NCBI GenBank assembly: GCA_003477045.1
Contig: DMTS01000113.1
Span: 8,181 to 14,969, forward strand
Source: Candidatus Delongbacteria bacterium
Lineage (GTDB): Bacteria; UBA4055
Direction of reading: 5' to 3'
DNA: 6,789 bases
Shown: positions 1 to 6,342 of the stretch, one piece after another
Layout of the letters: each line of letters opens with the position of its first letter
Position numbering within the stretch: position 1 is the first letter of the stretch
Notes under the pieces: generated by a model
The model's database searches: none
What the model was told of the DNA's origin: nothing
Seen by the model: only the letters and a program-made list of their open reading frames with translations
Made by a program: the position numbers and the translations under genes

Positions 1-627
1 AAAATTTTCATAAAAAGGATTTTCCGCATTATTCTCTTCCATCCATTCCATTAAAATGGATCCTCCCCTGGAAACAACATGAGTAAGCCTGTGGTTGGTT
101 TTCACACGCTTAACTACTTCTCTTGTCAAGCCGGCATGAATAGTTAGAAAATCAATTCCGTCGTCAATATGCCTTTTTGTGATTTCAAACCATTCATCAA
201 CAGTAATATCTTTTACAGGCTTATGTATATGCTGAGTGACGGTATCATAGATCGGAACGGTTCCTAGCATAACGGGAGAAGTTTCCACAAGCTTTTTTCT
301 GAAAGCCTGAGTATCGCCGAATGTGCTTAAGTCCATGATCGCGTCGGTTTTCATCTCAAGCGCTGCATTTACTTTCTTCATTTCCATATCAAGATTGAAG
401 CAATCCTTTGATACGCCGAGATTTACATTTACTTTCGTTTTTAAACCTTTACCGATTCCTATTCCGATCAGGTTCTTATGATTTTTATTGGCAGGTATAA
501 CGATCTTGCCTTCGGACATCAGTTTTAAGAGTTCCTGTTCGGATATTTTTTCCGATGCCAGAACATCCTTCATCTGCTTTGTGACTATACCTTTTGACGC
601 AGCGTCCATCTGAGTAGTATAATTCAT
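1..627 (-). CDS. thiC: Phosphomethylpyrimidine synthase ThiC, N-terminal 209 codons (C-terminus outside window)
   Basis: ThiC is a radical-SAM enzyme that rearranges aminoimidazole ribotide into HMP-P, the pyrimidine half of thiamine. The visible 209 residues start MNYTTQMDAASKGIVT, typical of the short ThiC form found in many anaerobes; the long N-terminal extension of the E. coli enzyme is absent. Conserved stretches include VNVNLGVS, AIMDLSTFGD, PVMLGTVPIYD, FLTIHAGLT, VVSRGGSILMEWM and ENPFYENF. The C-terminal CxxCxxxxC cluster motif would lie beyond the window edge and cannot be checked. The ATG at 627-625 is chosen because homology begins at once and a GGGAAG sequence lies 4 bases upstream. 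It starts 15 bases after the stop of the thiD2-thiE gene, so it is the fifth gene of the riboswitch-controlled operon. Identity is very secure; completeness is unknown. Confidence 0.96.
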   Translation of the reverse strand, partial: MNYTTQMDAASKGIVTKQMKDVLASEKISEQELLKLMSEGKIVIPANKNHKNLIGIGIGKGLKTKVNVNLGVSKDCFNLDMEMKKVNAALEMKTDAIMDLSTFGDTQAFRKKLVETSPVMLGTVPIYDTVTQHIHKPVKDITVDEWFEITKRHIDDGIDFLTIHAGLTREVVKRVKTNHRLTHVVSRGGSILMEWMEENNAENPFYENF

Positions 628-642
628 TTTGCTTCCCGTATT

Positions 643-1677
643 TTAATTATTAAATTTTTCATTCAGTTTCTCGATCTTGTCCTTTATGTTATCTGCGCCT
701 GTGATCTCTGAGACAAGACAAACAGTTTTTGCGCCTCTTTCTATAACCTGAGAAATATTGTTTTCTTTAATACCTCCGATAGCAACAAAAGGAATGCAAA
801 TGTTCTTGACGGCATAATCAAGATATTCAAGCCCGACAGGTTCGCATACATTTTTCTTGGTTCCTGTTTTGAAAATGGGTCCGACTCCGATATAATCCGC
901 TCCGTCAGAAACCGCTTTCTGAGCCTGATCTGGGCTGTGCGTTGAAATTCCGATCATAAGACTTGGGCTCAGCTTCATAATATCTGCGACTGAGAGATCA
1001 TCCTGTCCGCAGTGAATTCCGTCAGCATCTGACAGTATAGCGATGTCAAGAAAATCATTTACGATGAATAACGTCCCGCTGTCTTTTGTGATCTTTCTGA
1101 TCTCTCTACATTCAGCAAGAATGATATTTCTTGATTTTTTTTCTTCTTTCTCACGGTACTGAACTATTTTTATTCCCGCTTTGACCATCGCTTTGGCAAC
1201 TTCGATATTTGATCGTCCGTTCGAATATTCTTCGGCAGTTATGCAGTAAATTCCATGTGGAAGCTGCTTTTTCATTTTCGCAACAGCCTGCTTCTCAAGC
1301 TCATAAATTTCAAATCTGATATTTTCAAATATCTTCGCTTTTGAATGCTCGTTCAACAGATGAAGATTTTCCTCAACGCTTCTTACAGCTTCCTCGATGC
1401 GCTTGAAGTTAGCCACAATGAATTCTTTATGAGATGATTTTTTGTCTATTTCAGAAGCCATAGAAATATTCAGGCCGTTGTCGTTTAATGATTCCCTGCA
1501 AGAGATGAGTTTCAGATCGAACTCTTTGAGTGATTCTCTTACGATATGCCTGTAATTTCTCAATTTTTCATTAAGCGGTTTATCAACAACCGCGAATCTG
1601 AAATGATCTTCAAGCACACGCAGTCCTTCTGATATCCTGTTAATGTTCGCGTCTATAATTCTGTAGCTGTTATTCAT
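643..1677 (-). CDS. thiE: Bifunctional ThiD2-ThiE fusion: HMP-P kinase and thiamine-phosphate synthase
   Basis: This 344-residue protein has two parts. Residues 1 to about 135 are a mostly helical domain beginning YRIIDANINRISEGLRVLED, which matches the ThiD2 family, an HMP-P kinase unrelated to ribokinase-like ThiD and often fused to ThiE. Residues about 140-344 are a ThiE TIM barrel that condenses HMP-PP with thiazole phosphate to give thiamine phosphate. ThiE motifs seen are QYREK (173-177), VND (206-208), HCGQDD (222-227), GISTH (243-247) and GPIFKTGTK (266-274). The start codon overlaps the thiH stop as ATGA, indicating translational coupling. A single-domain ThiE is about 210 residues, so the extra length is entirely the fused domain. 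Both domain calls rest on motif recognition; the kinase function is inferred from family knowledge. An older reading would call the N-terminal part a domain of unknown function. Confidence 0.93.
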   Translation of the reverse strand: MNNSYRIIDANINRISEGLRVLEDHFRFAVVDKPLNEKLRNYRHIVRESLKEFDLKLISCRESLNDNGLNISMASEIDKKSSHKEFIVANFKRIEEAVRSVEENLHLLNEHSKAKIFENIRFEIYELEKQAVAKMKKQLPHGIYCITAEEYSNGRSNIEVAKAMVKAGIKIVQYREKEEKKSRNIILAECREIRKITKDSGTLFIVNDFLDIAILSDADGIHCGQDDLSVADIMKLSPSLMIGISTHSPDQAQKAVSDGADYIGVGPIFKTGTKKNVCEPVGLEYLDYAVKNICIPFVAIGGIKENNISQVIERGAKTVCLVSEITGADNIKDKIEKLNEKFNN

Positions 1678-2783
1678 TTTATTAATTCCCAGTCCTTTAA
1701 GATAGGCTGATAACCGGATCGTTTCAGCATTTCAATGGTTTCTGTAACATTTCTAGAGTCCGATATATCGAATTGTGGTACATTATTAATAGAATCGTCT
1801 GAATAACCTCCGACGGCTGTATTTGATCCTGCAGACATTCTCGTAATTCCCAAAGTCAGAATATTATCTCTGAATTCTGCGTTTTCTCTGGTCGAAACAT
1901 TTATTCCGACTCGCGGAAGGAAAAGACGGAATGCCGTTAGAAACTGCACGAAAGTTTTGTCGGACAAACGATGAGAGGGTATATATCCGCCCTCGGAACT
2001 GTTTATTCGCGGGAATGAAACCGCAATCTCGGTATCGGGATATTTGTCATCAAGATATTTTGCATGAAGCGCATTAATGAAAGCTTCTTTTCTCACATCG
2101 GCCAGACCGTAAAGAGCTCCGATATTTACAAGTCTGAATCCGGCTTTTGCTCCCCTCTCGGGGCATTCAAGCCTCCATTCATAATCTCTTTTCCTTCCGT
2201 AGGGATGAACTTTTGCGTAAATATCGCGGTCGTAAACTTCCTGATAAACAGTCAGTCCGTCAACTCCGATCGCTTTCAGTTCAGAATACTGTTCCACGCT
2301 CATCGGGAACACTTCGATAGAGATCGATGGGAATGATTTTGCAAGCAGTATTAAAGTAGATCTTATATAATCGAACGAAGTAATATTTTCAGCTTCTCCG
2401 GTGAGAACCAGAACATGCTTTATACCAGTCTGTTTTAATATCTCAGCTTCTTTTTCGATCTCATCGAGCGTGAGCATCTTACGCGAAATTTTATTTGATG
2501 CGCAGAATCCGCAGTAAATGCAGCCGTTAGAGCAGTAATTAGAAATATATAGAGGAATATACAATGAAACGGTTCTTCCGAAATACTGCACCGTCATATC
2601 GTGTGATCTTTTAGCCATTTTTTCAAGTTTTGACTCCGCTGCCGGAGACAATAAGTTTAGAAGATCGGTTTCCGAGAGTTTATTTTTATCCAGGCTCGAT
2701 CCGGCATCTTCTTCACTTACATTTTTGAAGAAATTATCAAAATCAAAATTTTCATATTTTTTCAGAACATCTGAAAACGACAT
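1674..2783 (-). CDS. thiH: 2-iminoacetate synthase ThiH (radical SAM tyrosine lyase)
   Basis: ThiH cleaves tyrosine with a radical-SAM mechanism, releasing p-cresol and dehydroglycine (2-iminoacetate), which ThiG uses to build the thiazole ring. The 369-residue length is normal. The radical-SAM cluster motif CxxxCxxC is present as C84, C88 and C91 in NYCSNGCIYCGFC. The ThiH-type lead-in LLSPAAESKLEKMA (44-57) and the downstream blocks LVLTGEAE, VEVFPMSVEQY, TVYQEVYD, HPYGRKRDYEWR and SAGSNTAVGGY agree with ThiH rather than with the oxygen-dependent glycine oxidase ThiO. The ATG at 2783 has an AAGGAT ribosome binding site and follows the thiG stop by 10 bases. Its stop overlaps the next gene by 4 bases. 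Use of ThiH instead of ThiO fits an anaerobic or microaerobic organism. Confidence 0.97.
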   Translation of the reverse strand: MSFSDVLKKYENFDFDNFFKNVSEEDAGSSLDKNKLSETDLLNLLSPAAESKLEKMAKRSHDMTVQYFGRTVSLYIPLYISNYCSNGCIYCGFCASNKISRKMLTLDEIEKEAEILKQTGIKHVLVLTGEAENITSFDYIRSTLILLAKSFPSISIEVFPMSVEQYSELKAIGVDGLTVYQEVYDRDIYAKVHPYGRKRDYEWRLECPERGAKAGFRLVNIGALYGLADVRKEAFINALHAKYLDDKYPDTEIAVSFPRINSSEGGYIPSHRLSDKTFVQFLTAFRLFLPRVGINVSTRENAEFRDNILTLGITRMSAGSNTAVGGYSDDSINNVPQFDISDSRNVTETIEMLKRSGYQPILKDWELIK

Positions 2784-2793
2784 AATTATCCTT

Positions 2794-3561
2794 TTATCTT
2801 AAAAAGCCCGTCAGCGGAGATGAAGCAATGGCGGTCTTTGATTCTCCACCCATTTTAGCGAGATAACCCATTCTTCCTGCCTGAACTGCAAGCGAGAATG
2901 CTTTACCCATCGTGACCGGATCCTCTGCAATTGATATTGCCGTATTAACAAGCACGGCATCAGCACCCATTTCCATAGCCTCAGCAGCCTGTGAAGGTTT
3001 CCCGATTCCTGCATCAACTATAACAGGAATCTCAATGTTTTCAATGAGAATTTCGATGATCTCTTTTAACTTTATGCCGCGGTTAGAACCTATCGGAGAA
3101 CCTAACGGCATAACTGCTGCGGCACCGGCATCAATCAATTTATATGAATAAGTCAGATCCGGCATCACATAGGGCAGAACTATGAATCCTTCCGAGGAAA
3201 GAATTTTTGTCGCTTTCAAAGTTTCCTCGTTATCGGGCATCAGATATTTTGTGTCTGTAATTATTTCTATTTTGATAAAATCACCCATTCCGGCTTCGCG
3301 GGCTATCCTTGCTATCCTGACAGCCTCATCACAGTTTCTTGCGCCTGAAGTGTTCGGAAGTAAAGTAACATTTTTCGGTATGAACTCAAGAATGTTTTCA
3401 TCTCCCGCAGCAAAATCAACCCTTCTTAATGCAACGGTTATCATTTCTGAACCGCTTGCCTTCAGCATTTCGGGGATCAGAGTTCTTGATCTGAATTTTC
3501 CCGTTCCTGTGAACAGTCTGTTCGTAAATTCTCTATTTCCAAGTTTTAAGATATCATTCAT
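2794..3561 (-). CDS. thiG: Thiazole synthase ThiG
   Basis: ThiG condenses deoxyxylulose 5-phosphate, dehydroglycine and the sulfur of ThiS thiocarboxylate into thiazole phosphate. The protein has 255 residues, the normal size, with a TIM-barrel fold expected. It begins LGNREFTNRLFTGTGKF. The Schiff-base lysine is K97 in FIKIEI, with acidic partners E99 and D183 (VIVDAGIG); all three sit one residue later than the numbering I recall for the Bacillus enzyme. LLPNTSGAR (67-75), PLGSPIGSNRGI (152-163) and GADAVLVNTAI (199-209) are further family blocks. The start overlaps the thiS stop by one base as TAATG, so the two partners of the ThiS-ThiG complex are translationally coupled. Nothing is truncated or unusual. 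Confidence 0.98.
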   Translation of the reverse strand: MNDILKLGNREFTNRLFTGTGKFRSRTLIPEMLKASGSEMITVALRRVDFAAGDENILEFIPKNVTLLPNTSGARNCDEAVRIARIAREAGMGDFIKIEIITDTKYLMPDNEETLKATKILSSEGFIVLPYVMPDLTYSYKLIDAGAAAVMPLGSPIGSNRGIKLKEIIEILIENIEIPVIVDAGIGKPSQAAEAMEMGADAVLVNTAISIAEDPVTMGKAFSLAVQAGRMGYLAKMGGESKTAIASSPLTGFLR

Positions 3562-3758
3562 TATCCACCGCCTACAAAATTTAAAATTTCGATCTTATCA
3601 TTCAGGTTCAATTTTGTTTGAGCCCAATCTGCTTTTTTTATGATCTTACCGTTCAATTCTATCACAACGGTTGAAGGATTCAAACTCGTCTCAGAAATTA
3701 AACTCAAAAGATCACAAGATTTTATCTCTCTAATTTTACCATTAACCGTTACTTCCAT
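3561..3758 (-). CDS. thiS: Sulfur carrier protein ThiS
   Basis: ThiS is a small ubiquitin-like protein whose C-terminal glycine is adenylated and converted to a thiocarboxylate, which donates sulfur to ThiG. The 65-residue sequence ends FVGGG, giving the required terminal Gly-Gly. It has the typical opening MEVTVNGK and the block VIELNGKIIKKADW (32-45). The ATG at 3758 has a GGAG ribosome binding site 5 bases upstream, which lies just after the U-tract of the leader terminator. It is the first gene of the operon, and the TPP riboswitch lies immediately upstream. Its usual activating enzyme gene, thiF, is not adjacent. Confidence 0.96.
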   Translation of the reverse strand: MEVTVNGKIREIKSCDLLSLISETSLNPSTVVIELNGKIIKKADWAQTKLNLNDKIEILNFVGGG

Positions 3759-3767
3759 CTTTTCTCC

Positions 3768-3796
3768 AAAAGAAAATCCGCTTATGAAAAGCGGAT
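3768..3796 (-). terminator. Intrinsic terminator in the thi leader (riboswitch expression platform)
   Basis: Read on the minus strand, ATCCGCTT pairs perfectly with AAGCGGAT around the 5-base loop TTCAT, giving an 8 bp stem. The stem runs into TTTTCTTTT, a U-tract interrupted by one C. The hairpin sits between the TPP aptamer and the thiS ribosome binding site, where a riboswitch attenuator is expected. The U-tract stops one base before the GGAG of thiS, so the element could also affect initiation slightly. Premature termination when TPP is bound is inferred from position and structure. Confidence 0.8.
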
Positions 3797-3813
3797 AAAT
3801 CGTGCCGCTTTCC
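3786..3813 (-). promoter_or_regulatory. Candidate antiterminator hairpin of the TPP riboswitch
   Basis: On the minus strand GGAAAGCGG (3813-3805) can pair with CCGCTTTTC (3794-3786) to give 9 pairs, one of them G-U, around the 10-base loop CACGATTTAT. This uses the left arm of the terminator and also the 3' side of aptamer stem P1. It therefore excludes both the TPP-bound aptamer and the terminator. The pairing is read directly from the sequence; its role as the TPP-free, gene-on state is inferred. Confidence 0.65.
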
Positions 3814-3897
3814 TCCGTCGGTGTTAACCGAATCAGGTTCCGAGGGTCGGGACGTCATGTCCCTCTCAGCCGGTTAACCGGCACCCCTAGGGCCGAT
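3799..3897 (-). promoter_or_regulatory. TPP riboswitch aptamer (THI element)
   Basis: The minus strand carries the conserved THI-box landmarks in order. GGGGTGC lies at 3887-3881, then a P3 hairpin GCCGG-TTAA-CCGGC (3882-3869). The pyrimidine-sensing CTGAGA follows at 3869-3864, then an optional P3a hairpin GGGAC-ATGAC-GTCCC (3863-3849) and ACCC. The pyrophosphate-sensing side has GAACCTGAT at 3840-3832 and AACACCGACGGAGGAAA down to 3809. The closing stem P1 can form between ATCGGCC (3897-3891) and GGCACGAT (3806-3799) with one bulged A. It precedes thiS by about 40 bases and should repress the whole thi operon when TPP is plentiful. Confidence 0.97.
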
Positions 3898-3901
3898 GAT
3901 A

Positions 3902-3930
3902 AATATAACATTTTATTTGGCGATAATGAA
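3902..3930 (-). promoter_or_regulatory. Weak candidate promoter of the thi operon
   Basis: On the minus strand TATATT (3907-3902) is a fair -10 box. The hexamer TTCATT (3930-3925) lies 17 bases upstream of it but matches the sigma-70 -35 consensus only partly. A start about 7 bases downstream would fall at the 5' edge of aptamer stem P1, which is the right place for a riboswitch transcript. The AT-rich context makes chance matches likely. Confidence 0.35.
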
Positions 3931-3952
3931 ACATTTTTTAACATTTTTATTC

Positions 3953-3981
3953 TTTACATTATGCCAAAATTAAGTTAAAAT
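3953..3981 (+). promoter_or_regulatory. Sigma-70-type promoter for the ybbR-nfeD-floA operon
   Basis: TTTACA (3953-3958) and TAAAAT (3976-3981) are separated by exactly 17 bases. Each differs from consensus by one position. Transcription would begin near 3988, leaving a short leader of about 25 bases before the ybbR start. A- and T-tracts just upstream (3930-3951) could act as an UP-like element. No other promoter-like pair as good was seen before the gene. Confidence 0.65.
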
Positions 3982-4013
3982 ACTGTAATGAGATTTAGTG
4001 TAGGAAAATTTCT

Positions 4014-4985
4014 GTGATGAACAAAGCAAAGAAATCCGGAAATCAGGCTTTAAAAGACATTATTATGTTTCTGATAAATTCAGTTAAGAAAAACTTTATT
4101 ACAAAAATAATATTTTTTGCACTAAGTTTAGTTCTCTGGTTCTATATTAATCTTCAGAAAGATTTTGAAACAATACTTAATATTCCGATAAATATCGCAA
4201 ATATCCAGAAAGGAAAAACCCTTCTTAATCCTATTCCTAGCCATGTACGCATGAAAATAAGATCAAAAGGCAAAGCCCTGCTTATGTCGGATTTTAACAA
4301 TGAGATCTTTCTTGAGATCGATGCGTCAGGATTTGCAGACTCGGTAAATGTAAGACTAAGCACTGACCAGTTTGTCAATACTTCCAACAAAGATATCGAC
4401 CCTGTTTCCATTTATCAACCGGTTGAACTAATAATACAATTTGACAGGCTGGAAATAAAAAAAGTACCTGTTGTGCTTAATGCGGAAATAGACCTAAAAT
4501 CCGGTTATCTGAAAACCGGAAAATATACCCAGCAGCCCGAATCTGTTTTAGTTTCTGGTCCCGAGGCTAAAGTGAAAAATATTAAAGAAATTGAATCGGT
4601 TAAAATCGTTAAGAAAGATCTCGACAAAGATTTTTCGGAGAAGATATCTCTTTTGCTGCAGGACAGCGCTTCAATTAAATATTCAAGTAAAACAGTATCA
4701 GTTTTCCAGATGATAGTTAGGAAAGGGGTGACCACATTTAAAACGCCGGTGCAAATCTTGAATAAATCGGATAAAATTAATCTGATAATCGATCCTGTCG
4801 CAATTGACATTAATGTTACCGGTCCAGTAAATGAACTTCATATGATAAGCTCTGGAGATTTTATAGTTACTGCCGATGTTTCCAAACTGGACAAAGCATC
4901 AAATAAAATTCCGTTGAAGATTAAATCTGAAATAAAGCTTGAATGGGAGAGTGAGATCAATGAAGTTAAAGCTATTCAGTACTGA
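4014..4985 (+). CDS. ybbR: YbbR-domain protein, single N-terminal membrane anchor (CdaR-like)
   Basis: The 323-residue protein has a short basic cytoplasmic start, one transmembrane helix at about residues 28-47 (FITKIIFFALSLVLWFYINL) and a long beta-rich outer part. The helix ending in a W-x-Y pattern followed by IPINI is typical of YbbR proteins. About three YbbR-like repeats can be traced: from residue 55, from about 146 (KKVPVVLNAEIDLKSGY, then VLVSGPEAKV) and from about 240 (KTPVQILNKSD, then INVTGPVNEL). In Firmicutes such proteins (CdaR) bind and regulate the diadenylate cyclase CdaA, whose gene normally lies directly upstream; no cyclase gene is present here. Two starts are possible, GTG at 4014 or ATG at 4017. 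AGGA at 4002-4005 is 8 bases from the GTG and 11 from the ATG. It leads an operon with nfeD, 21 bases downstream. The exact role here is unknown. Confidence 0.85.
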   Translation: MMNKAKKSGNQALKDIIMFLINSVKKNFITKIIFFALSLVLWFYINLQKDFETILNIPINIANIQKGKTLLNPIPSHVRMKIRSKGKALLMSDFNNEIFLEIDASGFADSVNVRLSTDQFVNTSNKDIDPVSIYQPVELIIQFDRLEIKKVPVVLNAEIDLKSGYLKTGKYTQQPESVLVSGPEAKVKNIKEIESVKIVKKDLDKDFSEKISLLLQDSASIKYSSKTVSVFQMIVRKGVTTFKTPVQILNKSDKINLIIDPVAIDINVTGPVNELHMISSGDFIVTADVSKLDKASNKIPLKIKSEIKLEWESEINEVKAIQY

Positions 4986-4994
4986 TAATATCAA

Positions 4995-5002
4995 GAAGGA
5001 GG
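4995..5002 (+). promoter_or_regulatory. Strong ribosome binding site of nfeD
   Basis: GAAGGAGG is a near-perfect anti-16S match, 4 bases before the ATG at 5007. It fixes the nfeD start, which also opens directly into a signal peptide. Confidence 0.85.
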
Positions 5003-5006
5003 TTAT

Positions 5007-6314
5007 ATGAAATATTTTACAATGATCCTGATCCTGTCAACCGTATTCACAGGGTTGATGGCGGAAAAAGCGACGCTTATCAGAGTTGAAGGCATGATCG
5101 ATAACGGAGTTGCATTCTATATAGAAAGGGGAATTAAAACCGCGATCGAAGATAACTCAGACATGATAATATTTGAGATCAACACATTCGGCGGAAGAGT
5201 TGATTCCGCCACAAAAATAAAGGATGATATACTTAATTCAACGATACCTACCGTTGCTTATGTTAACAAAAGGGCGATAAGTGCAGGCGCATTAATAGCT
5301 TTAAGCTGTAAAAAGATCATTATGGCTGACGGAAGCTCTATGGGCGCAGCTACTGTTGTAGATGAAGCGGGTGAAAAACAGTCTGAGAAAACACAATCCT
5401 ATTTCAGATCCGAGATCGGTTCGACCGCAGAAATAAACGGCAGAAATAAAGAAATTGCTAAAGCAATGGTTGACGAAGACATTGTTGTTGAAGGTATTAA
5501 CGAAAAAGGCAAGCTTATCACTCTTACGGCTGTCGAAGCACTGCAGCATCAGATGTGCGACACTATAGTTCATACCGACGATCAAATGTATGCATATTTG
5601 GGTATTGCTTCAAACGATGTTAAAGAATTAACGATTACAATGGCTGAGAGAATAGTAAGATTTCTGACCAACCCTATTATAAGCTCCCTGCTGATGACAC
5701 TTGCATTCCTGGGTCTTATCTTCGAGATCAAAACCGCAGGATGGGGTGTAGGCGGAACTGTAGGACTGATCGCTTTAGTGCTGTTCTTCGGTTCGCATTA
5801 TGTAATTAATCTGGCTGATCATGTTGAAATAATAGTGTTTCTTTCAGGATTGGTTTTACTCGGTATAGAATTGGTTATAATTCCGGGCTTCGGTTTCACG
5901 GGCGTTTTGGGCATAATCGCAATACTGATATCTTTCTTTATGACCCTTGTGGGTGACAATCCGACCGGGAACGATCTTATGAACGCGGGAGCGACTCTAA
6001 GCAGTTCGTTCTTACTTTCAATAATTGGAATTTATTTTATGGTAAAATATCTCCCTGACACAAAATTCCTTGATTTTATAATAGTCAGAAATCAGAGTGA
6101 GAAAGCCGCGGGAGTCAGCGACACTAAATTTTATAAAGATCTCGTAGGTAAAACAGCAAAAGTTACTGCAGATCTGAAGCTGACGGGAAAAATAGAAATA
6201 GAAGGAGAAGTGTATCAGGCGATCTCAAAAACCGAGTTTATTCTTGCCGGCGAGAAAGTTAAAGTAGATAAGGTCGAAGGAAACAAAATTATTGTCGTAA
6301 AAGAAGAAATATAG
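5007..6314 (+). CDS. nfeD: NfeD: membrane-bound ClpP-class serine protease with C-terminal OB domain
   Basis: The 435-residue protein is a long-form NfeD. Residues 1-19 form a signal peptide with a likely cut after GLMA. Residues 20 to about 205 are a ClpP-class (SppA-like) protease domain, expected outside the cytoplasmic membrane. FEINTFGGRVDSA (56-68) is the family's glycine-rich block. The probable nucleophile is S92 in RAISAGALIAL. K128 is the best-placed partner lysine for a Ser-Lys dyad, though K124 is possible. NGRNKEIAKAMV (144-155) is the conserved GRN block. Five hydrophobic segments follow (about 224-240, 248-267, 273-292, 299-315 and 333-349). A soluble OB-fold NfeD domain (about 379-433, starting DLVGKTAKV) closes the protein on the cytoplasmic side. 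Long NfeD proteins of this kind cleave hydrophobic C-termini of stomatin-like partners in archaea. The adjacent floA makes a FloA partnership likely here. Confidence 0.94.
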   Translation: MKYFTMILILSTVFTGLMAEKATLIRVEGMIDNGVAFYIERGIKTAIEDNSDMIIFEINTFGGRVDSATKIKDDILNSTIPTVAYVNKRAISAGALIALSCKKIIMADGSSMGAATVVDEAGEKQSEKTQSYFRSEIGSTAEINGRNKEIAKAMVDEDIVVEGINEKGKLITLTAVEALQHQMCDTIVHTDDQMYAYLGIASNDVKELTITMAERIVRFLTNPIISSLLMTLAFLGLIFEIKTAGWGVGGTVGLIALVLFFGSHYVINLADHVEIIVFLSGLVLLGIELVIIPGFGFTGVLGIIAILISFFMTLVGDNPTGNDLMNAGATLSSSFLLSIIGIYFMVKYLPDTKFLDFIIVRNQSEKAAGVSDTKFYKDLVGKTAKVTADLKLTGKIEIEGEVYQAISKTEFILAGEKVKVDKVEGNKIIVVKEEI

Positions 6315-6330
6315 ATTTTAATAAAAAAAA

Positions 6331-6336
6331 AAGGAG
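6331..6336 (+). promoter_or_regulatory. Ribosome binding site of floA
   Basis: AAGGAG ends 6 bases before the ATG at 6343 and lies at the end of a run of ten A residues (6323-6332). It fixes the floA start. The 28-base gap after the nfeD stop contains no hairpin, so read-through from nfeD is expected. Confidence 0.8.
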
Positions 6337-6342
6337 AAAAAA

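Noticed and set aside
2064..2336. A 90-codon plus-strand frame inside thiH.
   Set aside because: Antisense to a conserved coding region and without recognisable features.
3182..3643. A 153-codon plus-strand open frame opposite thiG and thiS.
   Set aside because: It is entirely antisense to two well-conserved genes, has no recognisable domain and spans their junction; it is a shadow of their codon usage.
3869..3882. Perfect 14-base palindrome GCCGGTTAACCGGC, which could look like an operator.
   Set aside because: It is the P3 hairpin of the TPP aptamer, placed exactly between GGGGTGC and CTGAGA.
4154..4810. Minus-strand open frames of 85 and 101 codons opposite ybbR.
   Set aside because: No convincing ribosome binding site or family resemblance; the plus-strand frame has a membrane anchor and YbbR repeats throughout.
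6323..6332. Run of ten A residues before floA, considered as a slippage site or an assembly error.
   Set aside because: It is non-coding, both flanking frames are intact, and an A-rich stretch before a ribosome binding site is common in AT-rich genomes.
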